From Spinellus fusiger (taxonomy: Eukaryota; Mucoromycota; Mucoromycetes; Mucorales; Phycomycetaceae): a DNA stretch of 64,000 nt. Made by a program: the position numbers and the translations under genes. Below are positions 12,351-24,678 of this stretch, one piece after another (position 1 is the stretch's first letter; every line of letters starts with the position of its first letter). Location: contig JALLLS010000024.1 of the NCBI GenBank assembly GCA_025094145.1, forward strand, positions 1 to 64,000, given 5' to 3'. The notes under the pieces were generated by a model, which saw only the letters and a program-made list of their open reading frames with translations, made no database searches and was not told the origin of the DNA.

Positions 12351-14070
12351 ATGGCTGTCCGTCGCCACTCAAGTCTTATACTCAGAGTGATTACTCTTTT
12401 CTTGTCAATAGCCACTATATTATACTATTTCTATGGACATCCACGGTCCAATGTATCTTGGGAAAACCACCCATCAGATAGTTTGATGAAAGCACACGCA
12501 CCCATGCCCTACGACGAAAAATTTGGTCTTCAACCAGAGTCTTATACGATGGGACCTCGTTATAGCCCACGTCAAATCACTGTGACTTTACCCACACCAG
12601 GAAATCACACGGAGAGAGTAAAGGCAGGATTTGTTGTTTTGGTACGCAATTCTGAATTGTACGAAATGCTGGATTCCATGTACGATGTTGGTAAGATATT
12701 TTCTTGTTTTTATTTCTTCTCTCTTTTTCTGTTTTTCCTGGTCTTTATTTTCTGATGTTCAATGTATTCTATACACACCAACAGAAACTAGATTCAACAG
12801 AAAATTCAACTACCCATGGGTCTTTTTAAACAATGAGCCATTTTCACAAGAGTTTATAAAACTCACAAGTGAAATGACAAATGCCCAGACATATTATGAT
12901 ACTCTCGATACATCCATGTGGTCCTATCCTCCATGGATTGATCAAAACAAAGCAGCAGCAAGAAGAAAGGCAATGAAGGATGTACCTTATGGTCCAAATG
13001 AAAGTTACCGTCATATGTGTCGTTTCCAAAGGTAATTAAAAAAAAAAGAAAAGCCCCCACTTCAAATATTAGTCCCTTTTCTCAGTCCGTCTTTCTGTTT
13101 CTATATAACTAAGATAAACAATACACATATGGATACTAATTATTGAATAGTGGCTTCTTTTGGCGTCATCCACTCATCTTAAAACTTGGATGGGAATTCT
13201 ATTGGAGAGTAGAGCCTGATGTTCGTTACTATTGTGATCTTGATTATGACCCCTTCCTGTACATGAAACAAAACAAAAAACAATATGGTAAGTGGGATCC
13301 ATACTATTTATTCCATGCATACTAAGATGCCAACACTATAATAGCTTTTACTATTGCTTTTATGGAACACGACGGAACCATTCCAACCTTATGGTCAACT
13401 ATTCGAAGCTTTGTAAAGACATCTACAGCAAAAGGAAAAAATTACTTTCCACATTTGGCCACGGACAGCCTTTACCGGTTTGTCACTGATGAAAATGGTG
13501 AAGCCTACAACGGATGTCACTTTTGGACGAATTTTGAGATTGCTCGAGTTGATCTTTGGCATACAGAAGCCTACCATGCCATGTTTGATTATCTTGATCA
13601 AGCAGGTGGATTCTTCTATGAAAGGTAGATCATTAGCTTGAAGTAATGGATTTAAAATATTAACAAACCTGTTCTTTTTATTATTTTTCTTTTTCTTTTT
13701 CTTTTTTATTATTATTATTTCTATATTTCTATATTATTCTTATCAGATGGGGAGATGCACCTGTTCACTCCATCTTTGCAGCCTTGTTCCTTAAGAAAGA
13801 CGAGATCCACTTTTTTAATGATATTGGATACAAGCATAGCGGCTATGAACATTGTCCTGAGCAGGATAACTTGTTAAAAAGATGTTCATGTAACCCTGCT
13901 AAAACACTCGGTAAGCCAGAATAGAACTAATGATGGATAGACATGGGCCACTAACCCAAGAAACTGTAGACTATACTGATCGAATGAGCTGTTTAAACAC
14001 CTATATGGACTCTCAACGTTACTCCTCCCCTAAAAATAGAAAGACAGTAGGCGAAATCTTACAGTCATAG
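12351..14070 (+). CDS. KTR-family alpha-1,2-mannosyltransferase (GT15), paralogue 2
   Basis: A Golgi type II membrane mannosyltransferase of the same family as the gene at 8479-10258. Six exons: 12351-12690, 12785-13031, 13151-13287, 13345-13624, 13747-13910 and 13970-14070, total 1269 nt, 422 residues in frame. The N-terminus has a basic tail (VRRHSS) and a signal anchor ([14 protein letters not shown]); the stem is shorter than in paralogue 1. Catalytic landmarks: [78 protein letters not shown]. The final exon ends with SCLN where paralogue 1 has SCTP. Introns interrupt the segments before [10 protein letters not shown] and at RFQ/SGFF, where paralogue 1 has none. Confidence 0.95.
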
Positions 14071-14558
14071 TAATTTGTTCTTTATTCATGTTATTTAACG
14101 AGTCAAGGCATGAGACCCACTTGAACAATACATATTGCTGATCATATAATACACTCATTCCTGACAAATACACACACAAATGATGGCGCCACATATTTCC
14201 CTTCTAGCCTTTACTATTATTACCATTACTACTAGTGTCTTTTGGTATGACAAAAGGGATCGCTATTGAATAAACCGTTGTGTGTTTCTACTATTGATTG
14301 AGAGATCAATAAACCCTCTAGATTTACAATATACTTTTCCCCCCAGGGTATTTGAAAATATTCTCTAGAGAAGACTGTGTATTTCAAGACAGTTTTCTAT
14401 TTGAGAAACTACTATTAAAAGATCAAGAAAGAAAAAAAAAAGAGTCCTGTGGTGGAAAAATATGCTATCGTTTAGTCTGGACGTGTTTACAATTCAAGTT
14501 ACCATTATAAACCGTGTTTATCATTTCCTTGCTCTCTTACTTTTCTTCATTTTCAACA
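14071..14558. other. Intergenic, presumed terminator/promoter spacer
   Basis: The spacer separates two genes on the same strand. It is AT-rich, has no supported open frame and should carry the VID27 promoter. Confidence 0.5.
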
Positions 14559-17500
14559 ATGACTAAATCGTTCTTACTACACTGTGATACTGGAAATAAT
14601 GGACGCACTGTCGATTCAGCTACAGCCACAGAGAATACAATAGCAAGCCTGCCTCTAGGCCATTTCTCTGTCTACTTTCGCCAGGGCCTTCGAACAGTAC
14701 ATGAAGACATGTAGGGTCGTGTTCTAATGAAGTCGATTTATTTTTATTTTTATTCTTGTTTTGTTTTAACCGATCATTTGGGTGACAAACATATCTATTT
14801 TATAGATTTCGACATGCAAAAATAGAACTACAAAGTACAGCGATACCCTTCAGATATTCCATCACGGTCTCATGTCTGATCATTGACGATGAATCAAGTC
14901 CTTCATGTAAATACTTTATGCACCAGTGCCAGTATTGTAGAATACAGTGAATCCTTTGCTAATCATACTTTCTTTCTATTCTTTCTTTCTTTTATACGAT
15001 AGATGCCGACGTTCAGACATTTTCAGTAAATGAGTGGCAGCGATTGACAATGATGTACATCAACCAAGGCAATAACATTTCTCTGACATGGATCGACTCT
15101 GTAAATACACGTGCATATAGACACACCTAGCTACATAGTCCAAGGAGTCTCTCACGGCTCATCTTTTTTTTTGTTCTATTGTATTCTATTTCTTTAGGAC
15201 ACAGACGAAGTATTTGAATATATCTGCGATCATTCTATTTCTGGTGAAGAAGTCGATATCTTTATGCTAATGTCCTATGGTTGCATGTACGAGGACAAGT
15301 ACAACACACCAAGAGAAGAAGCAACAGAACAAGACATCCAGAACTTTATGCCAGAGTAATGACTATTAGCTAATGTGCGTTTTATTTCTTCTACTCACTC
15401 TCTTTTCTTTTCTTTTCATTTCTTTTCATTTCTTTTCATTTCTTTTATTTTATATGCATATATATATATATATATATATATAATAGACCTATTGTTATTC
15501 AAACTTCGTCACGCAGTCTTTTAAGAAAAAACGAAGACGATGATCATTGCAAACCTTTGAAATCCGCAAAATTCTCTGTGCCTTCTGTCGTTCTTCCATC
15601 ACTTAAAATTGCCAAGGAGAAGTTTATTCCTCTAGAAGGAAGTACTGTTCCCTTTGCATCAGGCAACACACTTGTCAATGTTCGTGGAAATCTCTCTGTT
15701 TTCAGAGCAGACAGAAACAACTATACTCTTCTTGAAAGTCGAGCTGCTGCTAGCATCACAAGCCAAGAGTCATTTGAATGTGAGTGATCTTTGTCTATGA
15801 AAATCCATGAAAATCCATGGCTTCCCCCCCTTTTTTTCGTTTCGTTTCGTTTCGTTTCGTTTCGCTCACAGAAAACATTGTCTATGATCATAATGCTCTT
15901 ATAGATTGGATCGTAGTATCAGGAAAACATCTCTCCATTGCACAAAGAATCGATCCTAAAACCAATCCACACTTTAACAAAGTATGTTGGATATATCTAT
16001 CTATTTTTTTTTTTCATTAATTTTTTTTCTGGCCTTTTCTTTTTCAATTTAGAATGAAAGAATATGTTACTGGAATTACTTTGAAGGTAGGATTATTATT
16101 ATTATTACTATTATTTTGTTAGCATTTTCCCCTCCATGGAATAGACACCCTAATAGGTATGTTCAATAGGTTCAAATGCATACTCCATGCTTCTCGAAGT
16201 ACCAGAAGAAGAAGAGTACGACGAATTTAGTGCATGGTTTGTTCAAAGCATGTATGAATCCTCCAGTCAGCTTTTTTTTTCAAAACTATGCGTAAGTACT
16301 CTTGAACAAAGTAAATGTATTGATCTGTCCCTTTTCTTCTTCTACTACTACTTGTATATGTATGGATATAGAAAGGAGATCAATACTATGTGCTAGGTGC
16401 TTATGATGATGAGGCAGTAGACGACTATAGAAACCAAATATTGTCTGAAGGTATGTACCCCTTCCTCCAAAGATAATTAAATATCAACCTTTATTATTCA
16501 CTTTATTACAGACACCTATAGTATAACAGAAGAGGAAGAAGAGGAAGAAGACTATATAGATAGCAACGAAGATGGACTACGCGAGTTTATGCAAGAAGCT
16601 TCTAAAAACACGCTTCTTGCTGTCAGTCACAACCACCATCGTTCCATGATAGTACGAGGCAACAAAATAGGCATTTACCAACCTTCAGATCTAGGCAAAA
16701 TGAGGTTTTCCACCTTGATTCCAAACATCATGCACCAGGAGTCGTGTATTGATACTCCCAGTCGCATCCTCCTCCATGAGAATGAAGCCTCTCTCTTACT
16801 CTTAACACCCAGCCATCCCAACCAGGTGCTTAAAATGGATCTAGAGAGAGGCCAGATTGTAGAGACATGGAACGTAGATCCAGAAAACCCTAGTAAGATA
16901 TTAACTGTAGATAAATAATAATAATATATATAGCAATTGTAAGATTTCAATACACTAATGAATGAATGAACAAACAAATCTATTTCTCTCTCTCTCTCTC
17001 TCTCTCTACTCCCCTCCCTGCCTTAATAGTTGTTAACATAGCTTCCAGCTACAAGTATGCCCAGGGAACACCGGAACCAACTATTATGGGTATTACCTCG
17101 TCCAGTGTTTTCAAAATTGACCCACGTCAACCTGGGTCTTGCAAGATCAAAGAAAATGAACACAAACAGCACCGTATCAATTCTAACTTTTCTGCCCTGA
17201 CAACGACAGCCACAGGAAAAGTAGCAGTGGCCAGTAAAAAGGGGGACATTCGACTGTTTGATGACCTTGGAAAGACGGCCAGAAACATCCTTCCTTTGAT
17301 TGGAGGTCCCATTCTTCATATTGATGTGACTCCTCAGGGACGTTATGTAATAGCAACCTGCGCTACATGTCTTATTCTTGTGGATGTGTTGCATGAGCAG
17401 GATGAGCAAGAAAGACTAGGGTTTGAAGTGGCTTTTGATGCTCAGAACAAGCCGATGCCTCTAGTGCTTAGACTGAGACCAGAACATGTTGTGCGTATGA

Positions 17501-18030
17501 AGCAGCCTATTTCTTTTACACCTGCACGATTTGATATGAGTTCTGGAGAAGAGAAAATTTTAACAGTAAGTGTGCTGTTGAGTGGTATTCTTTTATATAT
17601 AGCTATTTTCTCTTTCTATGGCTTTTGAAAATGGAAAGAGTGGCTTGCTCTGTGTATTGATGTTATTTATTGTATTACTAGTCGACAGGATCATTTGTAG
17701 TTGTATGGGATATGAAGGCTGTCCTTGCAGGTCGATTGGTTGCCTATAACCTACAAAAGTTTGATTCTACAATTGTTGAAGGTTTATTTGAAACAACAGC
17801 AAGTCAGGACATTGTTGTGGCAGTAAGTTTATTAATTATTGGATGGAATGTCTTCCTATGCTTTCTACTCACCACTCACCACTCACCATTGACTCTCTTA
17901 TTAGTTCCAAGAAGATGTCAAGAGGATGTCAGTGAAAAGACTAGTCCCACCTAACAACACCATCTTTCTCTCCAACGGTCTCTCCACTCGAAAATACACT
18001 CTTCCAGAGGAGATGGTTGAAGAGCTGTAA
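14559..18030 (+). CDS. VID27: VID27-like cytoplasmic protein
   Basis: VID27 is a conserved fungal and plant cytoplasmic protein, linked in yeast to vacuolar import and degradation, with a PH-like middle part and a beta-propeller-like C-terminal half. Thirteen exons: 14559-14710, 14806-14906, 15003-15100, 15198-15355, 15487-15779, 15905-15981, 16053-16086, 16170-16291, 16372-16450, 16512-16892, 17030-17565, 17682-17822 and 17905-18030; total 2298 nt, 765 residues in frame. Landmarks are YWIVVSGKHL followed by AQRIDP, an acidic linker EEEEEEEDY, NKIGIYQ, KMDLERGQIVETW, GITSSSVFKIDPR, VASKKGDIRLFDD, AKT-like GKTARNILP, LPLIGGPILHIDVTPQG and SFVVVWDMK. In intron 5 the acceptor at 15904 is preferred, because an earlier CAG at 15869 would create a stop codon across the junction. 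Confidence 0.93.
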
Positions 18031-18153
18031 AGTATCTCTCTTGAATGATACTTATAATCTAGAGTCTCTACTATCTTTACTTTTCTCCTAAAGAGATAAT
18101 ATACCTACGCTTATTGATATTAAGTCTATCTCTCACTATCTACATCTACACCT

Positions 18154-18240
18154 ATGTCTAATGTCTACATCTACATCTATGTCTATTTCTATGTCTATAT
18201 CTATGTCTATATCTATGTCTATGTCTATGTCTACATCTAT
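18154..18240. repeat. TCTATG/TCTACA hexamer-type tandem repeat
   Basis: Imperfect repeats of a CTATGT or CTACAT hexamer lie in the convergent 3' spacer downstream of VID27. No coding role is seen. Confidence 0.7.
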
Positions 18241-18406
18241 AGATCTATAACAAAACAGTCTCCTATAGCACCCTTTATGTTTATTCATCAATGTCCATCA
18301 CTGTCTTCGCTTCACTGTCTTCTCTGTAAGGAGACTGTGGTCCCAGGGTAAAAGAGGAAGACTCTGGCAGACACTGTACACCATAGTACCATTAAGGAAG
18401 AACCTT

Positions 18407-19198
18407 CTAGCTGATATAAATTCTTCCTCTCTCCTCTTTACTGACCTCTTCCACTGCATTTGTCTTTTGTAGATGTTCTGCTATTCTTTGTGTCTCTTTT
18501 GATCTATAGCAGAGACATTAGCCCCTCCCGGCCTTCCACCTCTCCCTCACCCAGCCTTCTATGTAGGTCCACTTACTCTGTGGAAGGATAAAGTACAAAA
18601 TCAGGAATTCTGTACCTTTTCTCTCCTGGTCTCATTTCCATGAGAAGCAGAGATCCATTGACATGGGTTTCTACAAATGTCTTTTCATCCAGATCAATAT
18701 CAAAATCATATTCATCCTCCGAAAGACTCTGTTGGTGCAGGAATCCATCCATGTCATGAAGAGAGACGGTATGTTTGAGAGGTCGTGGCATTTCCAAAGG
18801 CATTTCCAAAGGCATTTCCATGGGCATGGCAGAGGATCCCTCCATAGACCCTTCCACAGGCCGTGTCCAACCCACTCTGTCCAATGATAACCCTTTATTC
18901 TCTTGCGTCCAACGCTCATAAGTGTTTGGCTCTATGACCATCCATGTACAATGAGAGGAAGGGGGAGGAGAAAGAGGAGGAGAAAGAGGAGGAAAAGGAG
19001 GGAGGAGGGTGACAAGCTACTTTATGCCTAGGCACAAGGACTTGCCTAGCGTGCTGTTGAGTGACATGGCTGCCATGTCGTGAATAACAGCCTCTGTCAG
19101 GTACTTCTTTCGTTCATGAAGACTATGGTAGCAGTCACATGGCGTATGGGATCGCTTGTGGCTGTGATTTTCCATGGTAGAAGAAGGTGAAGAAGACA
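18407..19198 (-). CDS. Unrecognised protein, gene model incomplete
   Basis: I do not recognise this gene. A first exon from the ATG at 19198 encodes a Ser/His/Cys-rich start (CDCYHSLHERKKYL, DMAAMSLNSTLG). A central exon ending at 18577 encodes EPNTYERW, three PMEM/PLEM repeats, an acidic patch EDEYDFDIDLDE and KRYRIPDFVLYP. A last exon at 18407-18503 encodes KETQRIAEHLQKT and joins in frame through a 73-nt intron with a CTAAT branch-like site. The junction between the first and central exons, around 18930-19030, could not be resolved in phase. The reading frames look protein-like, but I cannot name a family. Confidence 0.45.
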
Positions 19199-19383
19199 TA
19201 AAGAACAAGGACAGGTCTCTTTTCCTATGGAGAAGAGTTGCGGAGACCGAAATAGACAGAGGGCCTCTGTTTCATCAATGTCTGTCCATTTCTCCCATCT
19301 TTTTTTTCTTTTTCTTTTATGAACAATAACACTATGAAAGAGAAAGAGAAAGAAAAATAGAAAAACAGAAAAATATTTTATGG

Positions 19384-20135
19384 CTAGTGAGCTTCTTTAT
19401 TGTCTGCCTCACAACCACACGCATAATTAGCTTCTATATTAGCACAGTTATACTCTTCTTTTCCTAAGCTTAGATTCACTTGGTTATGAATAGCACAGGC
19501 CCATTGAGAAGCCGCTACTCGGGAGGAGGTTTGTGGGGGATATTTGCGGAGAATGGCCTGGAAATGCTCGGCACTAGAAAGAATGAGTGGACATGGAGGG
19601 AAAACTACACCTTTACCATTCCCCACAAGGATACAGTCTAGACAGAAGAGTAATGAACTGTTGAAGGGCCAATCGTTCGTCGGGTGTAGGGGTTTCTGGA
19701 TACCGTGCTGCCATTGTATGTAACAACTATTTTCAATGTTAGTCCCTCACTCCATCAACACTTTCTAAGATGTCTTGGGTATTGACCTTCCATGTAGAAC
19801 GACCGAGTTCTGCTCTAATAACAATAATAAAGACATGGATGCAGGTGCAAGTAGTTAAGCAGGCATCGTCACTTGGAGAAAAGAACTCACTTTGCAGTGG
19901 CATTCCCAAGATGACTCATAATAACACCGCCCTTGGACACATCAAGAGGAGAGGGTGACATTTGCCATGAGCTACTGCTATCTATTGCCGTTGTCGCTGG
20001 TGTTGTTGTTGTTGTTGTGCCATGATGCGCTGGTGCTGTTGTTGTGCCAGACTCCTTTTGCTGGTAAAGAAGATAAAAGGATGTAAGAAGCAAAACAGTA
20101 CAGGCTACAAAAGACACTAGTGGCAGAGTACGCAT
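19384..20135 (-). CDS. ERV2: ERV-type FAD-dependent sulfhydryl oxidase (ERV2-like)
   Basis: Erv2/ALR enzymes oxidise thiols to disulfides with FAD and pass electrons to oxygen; an N-terminal membrane anchor points to the ER lumen. Four exons: 19891-20135, 19787-19814, 19617-19726 and 19384-19573; total 573 nt, 190 residues in frame. The start at 20135 gives an immediate signal anchor (LVSFVACTVLLLTSFYLLY) and a Thr/Ser linker. The domain shows ELGRSTWKLLHTMAARYPE, the redox CGEC motif created across the third intron (TG joined to T), SQWACAIHNQVNLSLGK (the FAD-binding HNxVN) and a C-terminal CGC. Exon 2 is only 28 nt. An upstream in-frame ATG at 20240 would add a basic extension before the helix and is less likely. 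Confidence 0.93.
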
Positions 20136-20307
20136 AATGGTAAAGCCAGCAAGTAATTGTAAGTGGCCCTTTCTCTTTTTTTCTTTTTCTTTAATTATTA
20201 AGTCACATTTCCAATAGGTATAGTTTCTCCTCTTGCCCATATCCCTTTATAGTATGGACACATTTACAAGCAGGTCTTTTTATTTTATTTTATTTTATTT
20301 ATTTTTG

Positions 20308-22003
20308 TTATTGTCCGCCATAACCACCTTCCAATGCTCTTCTATGTTCAATGGCATGTTGGGAGGAGTAGTCTAGATGAACATAGGCACGTTCAACGTT
20401 GTCCATCATCTCCAGAGCATCCTGAAGTGCTTCTCCTACATCATGTGCTTCTTGCAGAGGACAGTCAGGAGGAAGAACAATGTCCACTTCCACCAACAGT
20501 CTGTCTCCAATGTAATAGGCACGCACCTTGATAAAAGAGTAAGTTGTCATGTAGAATAAAATAGAGTAGATAGTAAAAGAGCACTTACTGTGTCTACTTC
20601 CACAATCTTATGAGAGAATCTGTAAGCCATATATGTCAGTTGCTTAATATCATCCACAGTGGCAGCCTGTCCCGTCAGTTTCTTGATATTCTCTAGCAGA
20701 ACAAACATCCACTCATAGATAATGTACAGAGAGAGCACAATAGCACCCACAGGATCCAGCCATGGCATATTGGCCCAAATACCTATAGATATAAAGATAT
20801 AAAGATATATAGATATATAGATATATAAATATAAAGATCCGTAATGAGATACGATCCACCCATCTTCTCTTCTAATAATAATAGTTACCTATCAAGGGGA
20901 AGATAGTACTGGCAATACTGAATACAACATCATTCTCATGATCATAGGCCAGTGCTTCTACACTTGAACTGCCCTTGATCGTAGTGCACCAGAACCACAA
21001 AAGGGCCTTGATAACAATATTCACTCCAAGCAACACCAGACTAGACGTACTCAGGTCCAGCTCCTGCTGTTTTCCTTGAGGATCCACCAACCGCTCCACA
21101 GAAGAAATAAGCACCTGGGAGAATGAAGTGGTAATAATCACAGCAAACACAACAATGCCTAGGGGCTCCATCCGAGACTAACATCAAGCTGTAAGATCCC
21201 ACTGACAAGGAGACACCTACCTTGCCCACCGGATAAGTGTAAAAGTCCTTTTGCCGAATAATGCGAATGGTAAAGAAGATGATGGCGTTGCTGACAATGT
21301 CCAGGAAGCTTTCAAAAGCAGAGGCAAGAATCGCCATGGATCCAGAATACAGAGCTACAAGCAATTTGGCAGCAAATAGCATGAGATTGGCAATAAACGA
21401 CAGGTTGATAGCAAGATGGACAATCCACAATTTTGTCTTTTTGTCTCCTAGCTTCTTTCCAGCGCTTAGGAGTGGCTGTCCAACACCTGTTCCGCCTTCT
21501 TCGTCTTGGCACTGTGATGAGTGAATCGCTACACTGCCATAACTTGTCTCGAGAGGATCCTCGCCCCTTTGCAGACATTCTACCACATGGTCCACCTCAA
21601 GAAAACGATCAATCATCTCATTTTGATGCTAGAGAGATAGAATAGATAGAATAGATAGAATAGATAGATAGATAGAATAGATAAATAGATAGATAGATAG
21701 AATAGATAAATAGATAGATAGATAGAATAGATAAATAGATAGATAGATAGAATAGATAAATAGATAGATAAATAAGTAAGAATGGTGAGTTGTTCTCTCT
21801 TTTTTTTTTCTTGCTTCTAGGGTTCGAGTGTTTACTTTATAAAACTTCTTCACTTTCTTGTTCTTTATTGTATCCAGTTTTTCATTGGGGGTTCTATGGG
21901 ATTCAAAGTCAACAATGGGCGGGAGGATATCAGAAGCATTGGAGTAAAGAGACCGTCTGCTTCGGTGCCTTTCGAGTGGTGAAAAATCAGTGGTGAGAGA
22001 CAT
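20308..22003 (-). CDS. Cation diffusion facilitator (CDF/SLC30) metal transporter
   Basis: CDF proteins export divalent metals from the cytosol by proton antiport. Five exons: 21836-22003, 21221-21628, 20889-21177, 20589-20782 and 20308-20526; total 1278 nt, 425 residues in frame. A hydrophilic N-terminus with KKFYKHQNEMIDRFLEVD precedes the membrane part; this N-terminal pattern and the DHENDV site in the fifth helix resemble the fungal Mn-CDF subgroup. The second-helix site reads ESFLDIVSN rather than the usual DSxxD, so the first aspartate is glutamate here. The cytosolic C-terminal domain contains GDRLLVEVDIVLP and ERAYVHLDY. The long intron between exons 1 and 2 contains a GATA-type satellite (about 21640-21775). 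Mn specificity is inferred. Confidence 0.92.
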
Positions 22004-23132
22004 AAGAAAAACATGTCACTGATGGAAAAAATAAATGGAAATAAGCATCCTTGGATCGGACTTTCTTCTGTAATAGAGTGGGTGACTCACTTGTACTCCT
22101 GTGGTATGGCAGCACAGGGAATGAGAACAAAGGAGATGATTGGAGAAGAGGGCTTACAAGTCTATTCCATCTGCTGTAGTGATATTGAGAATGAAGAATG
22201 GTCTATTGGTCTATTAATATCTACTGTTGACGATTAATATCTACTGTTGACTCCTAATAATGATGGCTGATGGTACCTGTTTCTTGTTGAACAGACAGAC
22301 AGTGCTAAATATCTACTTTTATGGACTTGCAAGAGGTCTAGTTTCTATTTCCTGCTAAACCCTACCAAAGCAGATTCAATACACACACTCAGATCCCAAA
22401 TCCACTGATTCACCCAGCCTAGAAATACATTGCTACAAACATCTTTCTTTCTCTTGTTATAAAAAGAAAAAGAAAAAGAAAAAAGCGAGGATGTCAGCCT
22501 ATCAAACGACACAAGAGGCCTACTCGAATCAAAGAAGTAAGCCTCATTGCTATTCACAGATGAAATCCCTGCTATAAAAGACTGTCCTTCAATGACGACT
22601 CTAATGCATGAATTTAGACTGTTCTCTGGCACTAGGATCATCAGTTGACTCTTTATGTCTTTGTACCCAACAGCATCTACAGAGCAAGTACAGTGGATCA
22701 ATGCAAATCATAAAGAGGACTTTGTATTCAAGAGTCACTTGTACCTCCAGAACCATTACATTATCAAACCCTACAAATGAAAGATAATAATAAAGGAAAA
22801 AATTAAACAAGAAATGTACAAAACAAGAGTAAGAAGAATGCAAATAAAGTGTCTTTGCATTCTTCCCCTTTATAAACGGCAATCCAAAGTGTCTTTCCCT
22901 TTCTTTCCTTTCTCTTCTTTAATACTAACAAGATACACACCCAAAGATATATCCATTCAAACCACCTTGCATACAACTCTAGGCAAAGAACAAAAAAGAA
23001 GTTCTGCCTCTTGTGATGTTACAATTCAATGCAGTCTTTTTTTTCTTTTTTTCTTTCTACATTCTTCATACATCGATGTGCATGGATTTACACCACCATA
23101 GAACAAACTTTTTTTTTTACAATCCATAGCTA
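22004..23132. other. Intergenic region with one weak open frame
   Basis: A minus-strand frame at 22345-22701 (118 codons) and its neighbour at 22601-22882 show no recognisable domain and carry an AAAAAG tract. I treat them as non-genic or an orphan remnant. The right end abuts a DNA transposon. Confidence 0.4.
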
Positions 23133-24432
23133 CACACCCAAAGATGTTTGGGATATATAAAGAAATATCCTGAAAATAAAGTTGAAATATTCTTATGATT
23201 GGCTAATGTGTTTTAAAATACTTTTTTGTTGTGTAAATGAGCTATTTCAAACTCTGATTACCTATTTTAGCAATAGCTACTGACTTTGCAATTAAAAAGT
23301 ATAGAATTGGCTGTAGAGACAAAAAATAGAACAAGAATCCACTTAATATTACAACTCAGTCACTGCATTTATTGTTTAACATAATGTGTTATCCTTAAGC
23401 CCATAGTATTTGCAGCATAACACTGCTTGAAAAAGATGTATTATAGGACATACTGAATTAACTCTAGTGGTCATTATCCATAAAATAGAGAACCAAACTC
23501 ACTTATATTAAGAACTGTATAGACATTCATTGACTCAATATTCATAATCACCTCAACTATCTCATTGTAACTGTTCTCAACAATAGTACTTAATGATTAC
23601 AAAGTATTGTTTCTAATACTGGACTTTAGGCTCAAGGCAAATAGAGTATGAATTGTTTGACTTGTGGATTGTTACTTGTAAATTCTACTTGTGAATTCTA
23701 CTTGTGAATTGCTTGACTTGTGAATTGCTTTATTTGTGAATTGTATGAGTGAAGACTAAAATGTATACATTACCAGAATAGAGAAAGAAAAATTATTATC
23801 TGTTTTGATACTCCCCTCCTTTTGTTATTTCCCACACTGCACATACAATTTAATATTTAAGTACTCGTCAAGATGAGCATAAATAAGCAAGGCAATGTAC
23901 TATTATTAACAAGGAGAAACAATGGAGAGAAGTAATAGACACTACCAAGGACTACTCTAGTGATAAAAAGGTAAATAATGCCATCATCTGGGCTTAAGTT
24001 CATTGTATTTCACAAGACACTCATTCTATTGTTATTAGGCAAGTAAAGACTCCTTTCAAGTCAGTCTCAGGCGGTCCTCTACAAGGTCAATAATATCTAG
24101 GGTATACTCATGAGCATATTTATCTATCTCCCAAGGATAAAACACAAAGCTTTTAGGGTATATAATCTATTGCTATAAAGGGAATGCACTTGGGCAGTAG
24201 CTATAGTAAATACTATAGTATTATCTATACTATTACAATCAACAATTTTATTCATCAGCACTATATTCCATTGATAATACAATTTGATAGTGAGATATCC
24301 ACAAAAGGAAACAATCATTTAGATACTTGCAAACCTTTGATTTTAAACACAGAGCCATAGAATGCAAGGAATTTTTAGACGTAAAAGGAAGGAGATATCA
24401 CCGCTTAAAGGCCAGAAAGATCTTTGGGTGTG
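23133..24432 (+). mobile_element. Non-autonomous TIR DNA transposon, copy A
   Basis: The 1.3 kb element starts CACACCCAAAGAT and ends with the inverse, ATCTTTGGGTGTG. Its interior is homologous, in inverted orientation, to 34521-35980, to the outer parts of 39720-42942 and to the arms of 51664-54737. It has no coding capacity. Copies B and C are flanked by TA on both sides; here the left flank is TA and the right TG. Its mobilising enzyme was probably of the Plavaka/KDZ type seen decayed in copy D. Confidence 0.85.
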
Positions 24433-24678
24433 TGGGCAGTTATTGTCAAGGAGACAGAGTGACCCCTATAAAAGGAAATACTGGAATCTTCAATTTCTTG
24501 GAGTAAAGGTAGGGTTTAGAGTCAGAATAACTAATGAAATACAAGATGACCCTGAAGGGAAATGTTCTCTTCGGAGAGTTAAATATTGAATCTCATTTCA
24601 TTTTTTTTTTTAATTATTATTATAGATCATCTATTTATTCCATCTTATTCTTACTAAGTTTAATTTTTACTATTCACT

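Noticed and set aside
15780..15869. Use of the acceptor at 15869 in VID27 intron 5
   Set aside because: The junction would create TAA; the acceptor at 15904 keeps the frame and gives the family-like YWIVVSG segment.
22345..22882. Minus-strand frames of 118 and 93 codons downstream of the CDF region
   Set aside because: No domain, low-complexity Phe/Ser stretch from an AAAAAG tract, and no splice model linking them.
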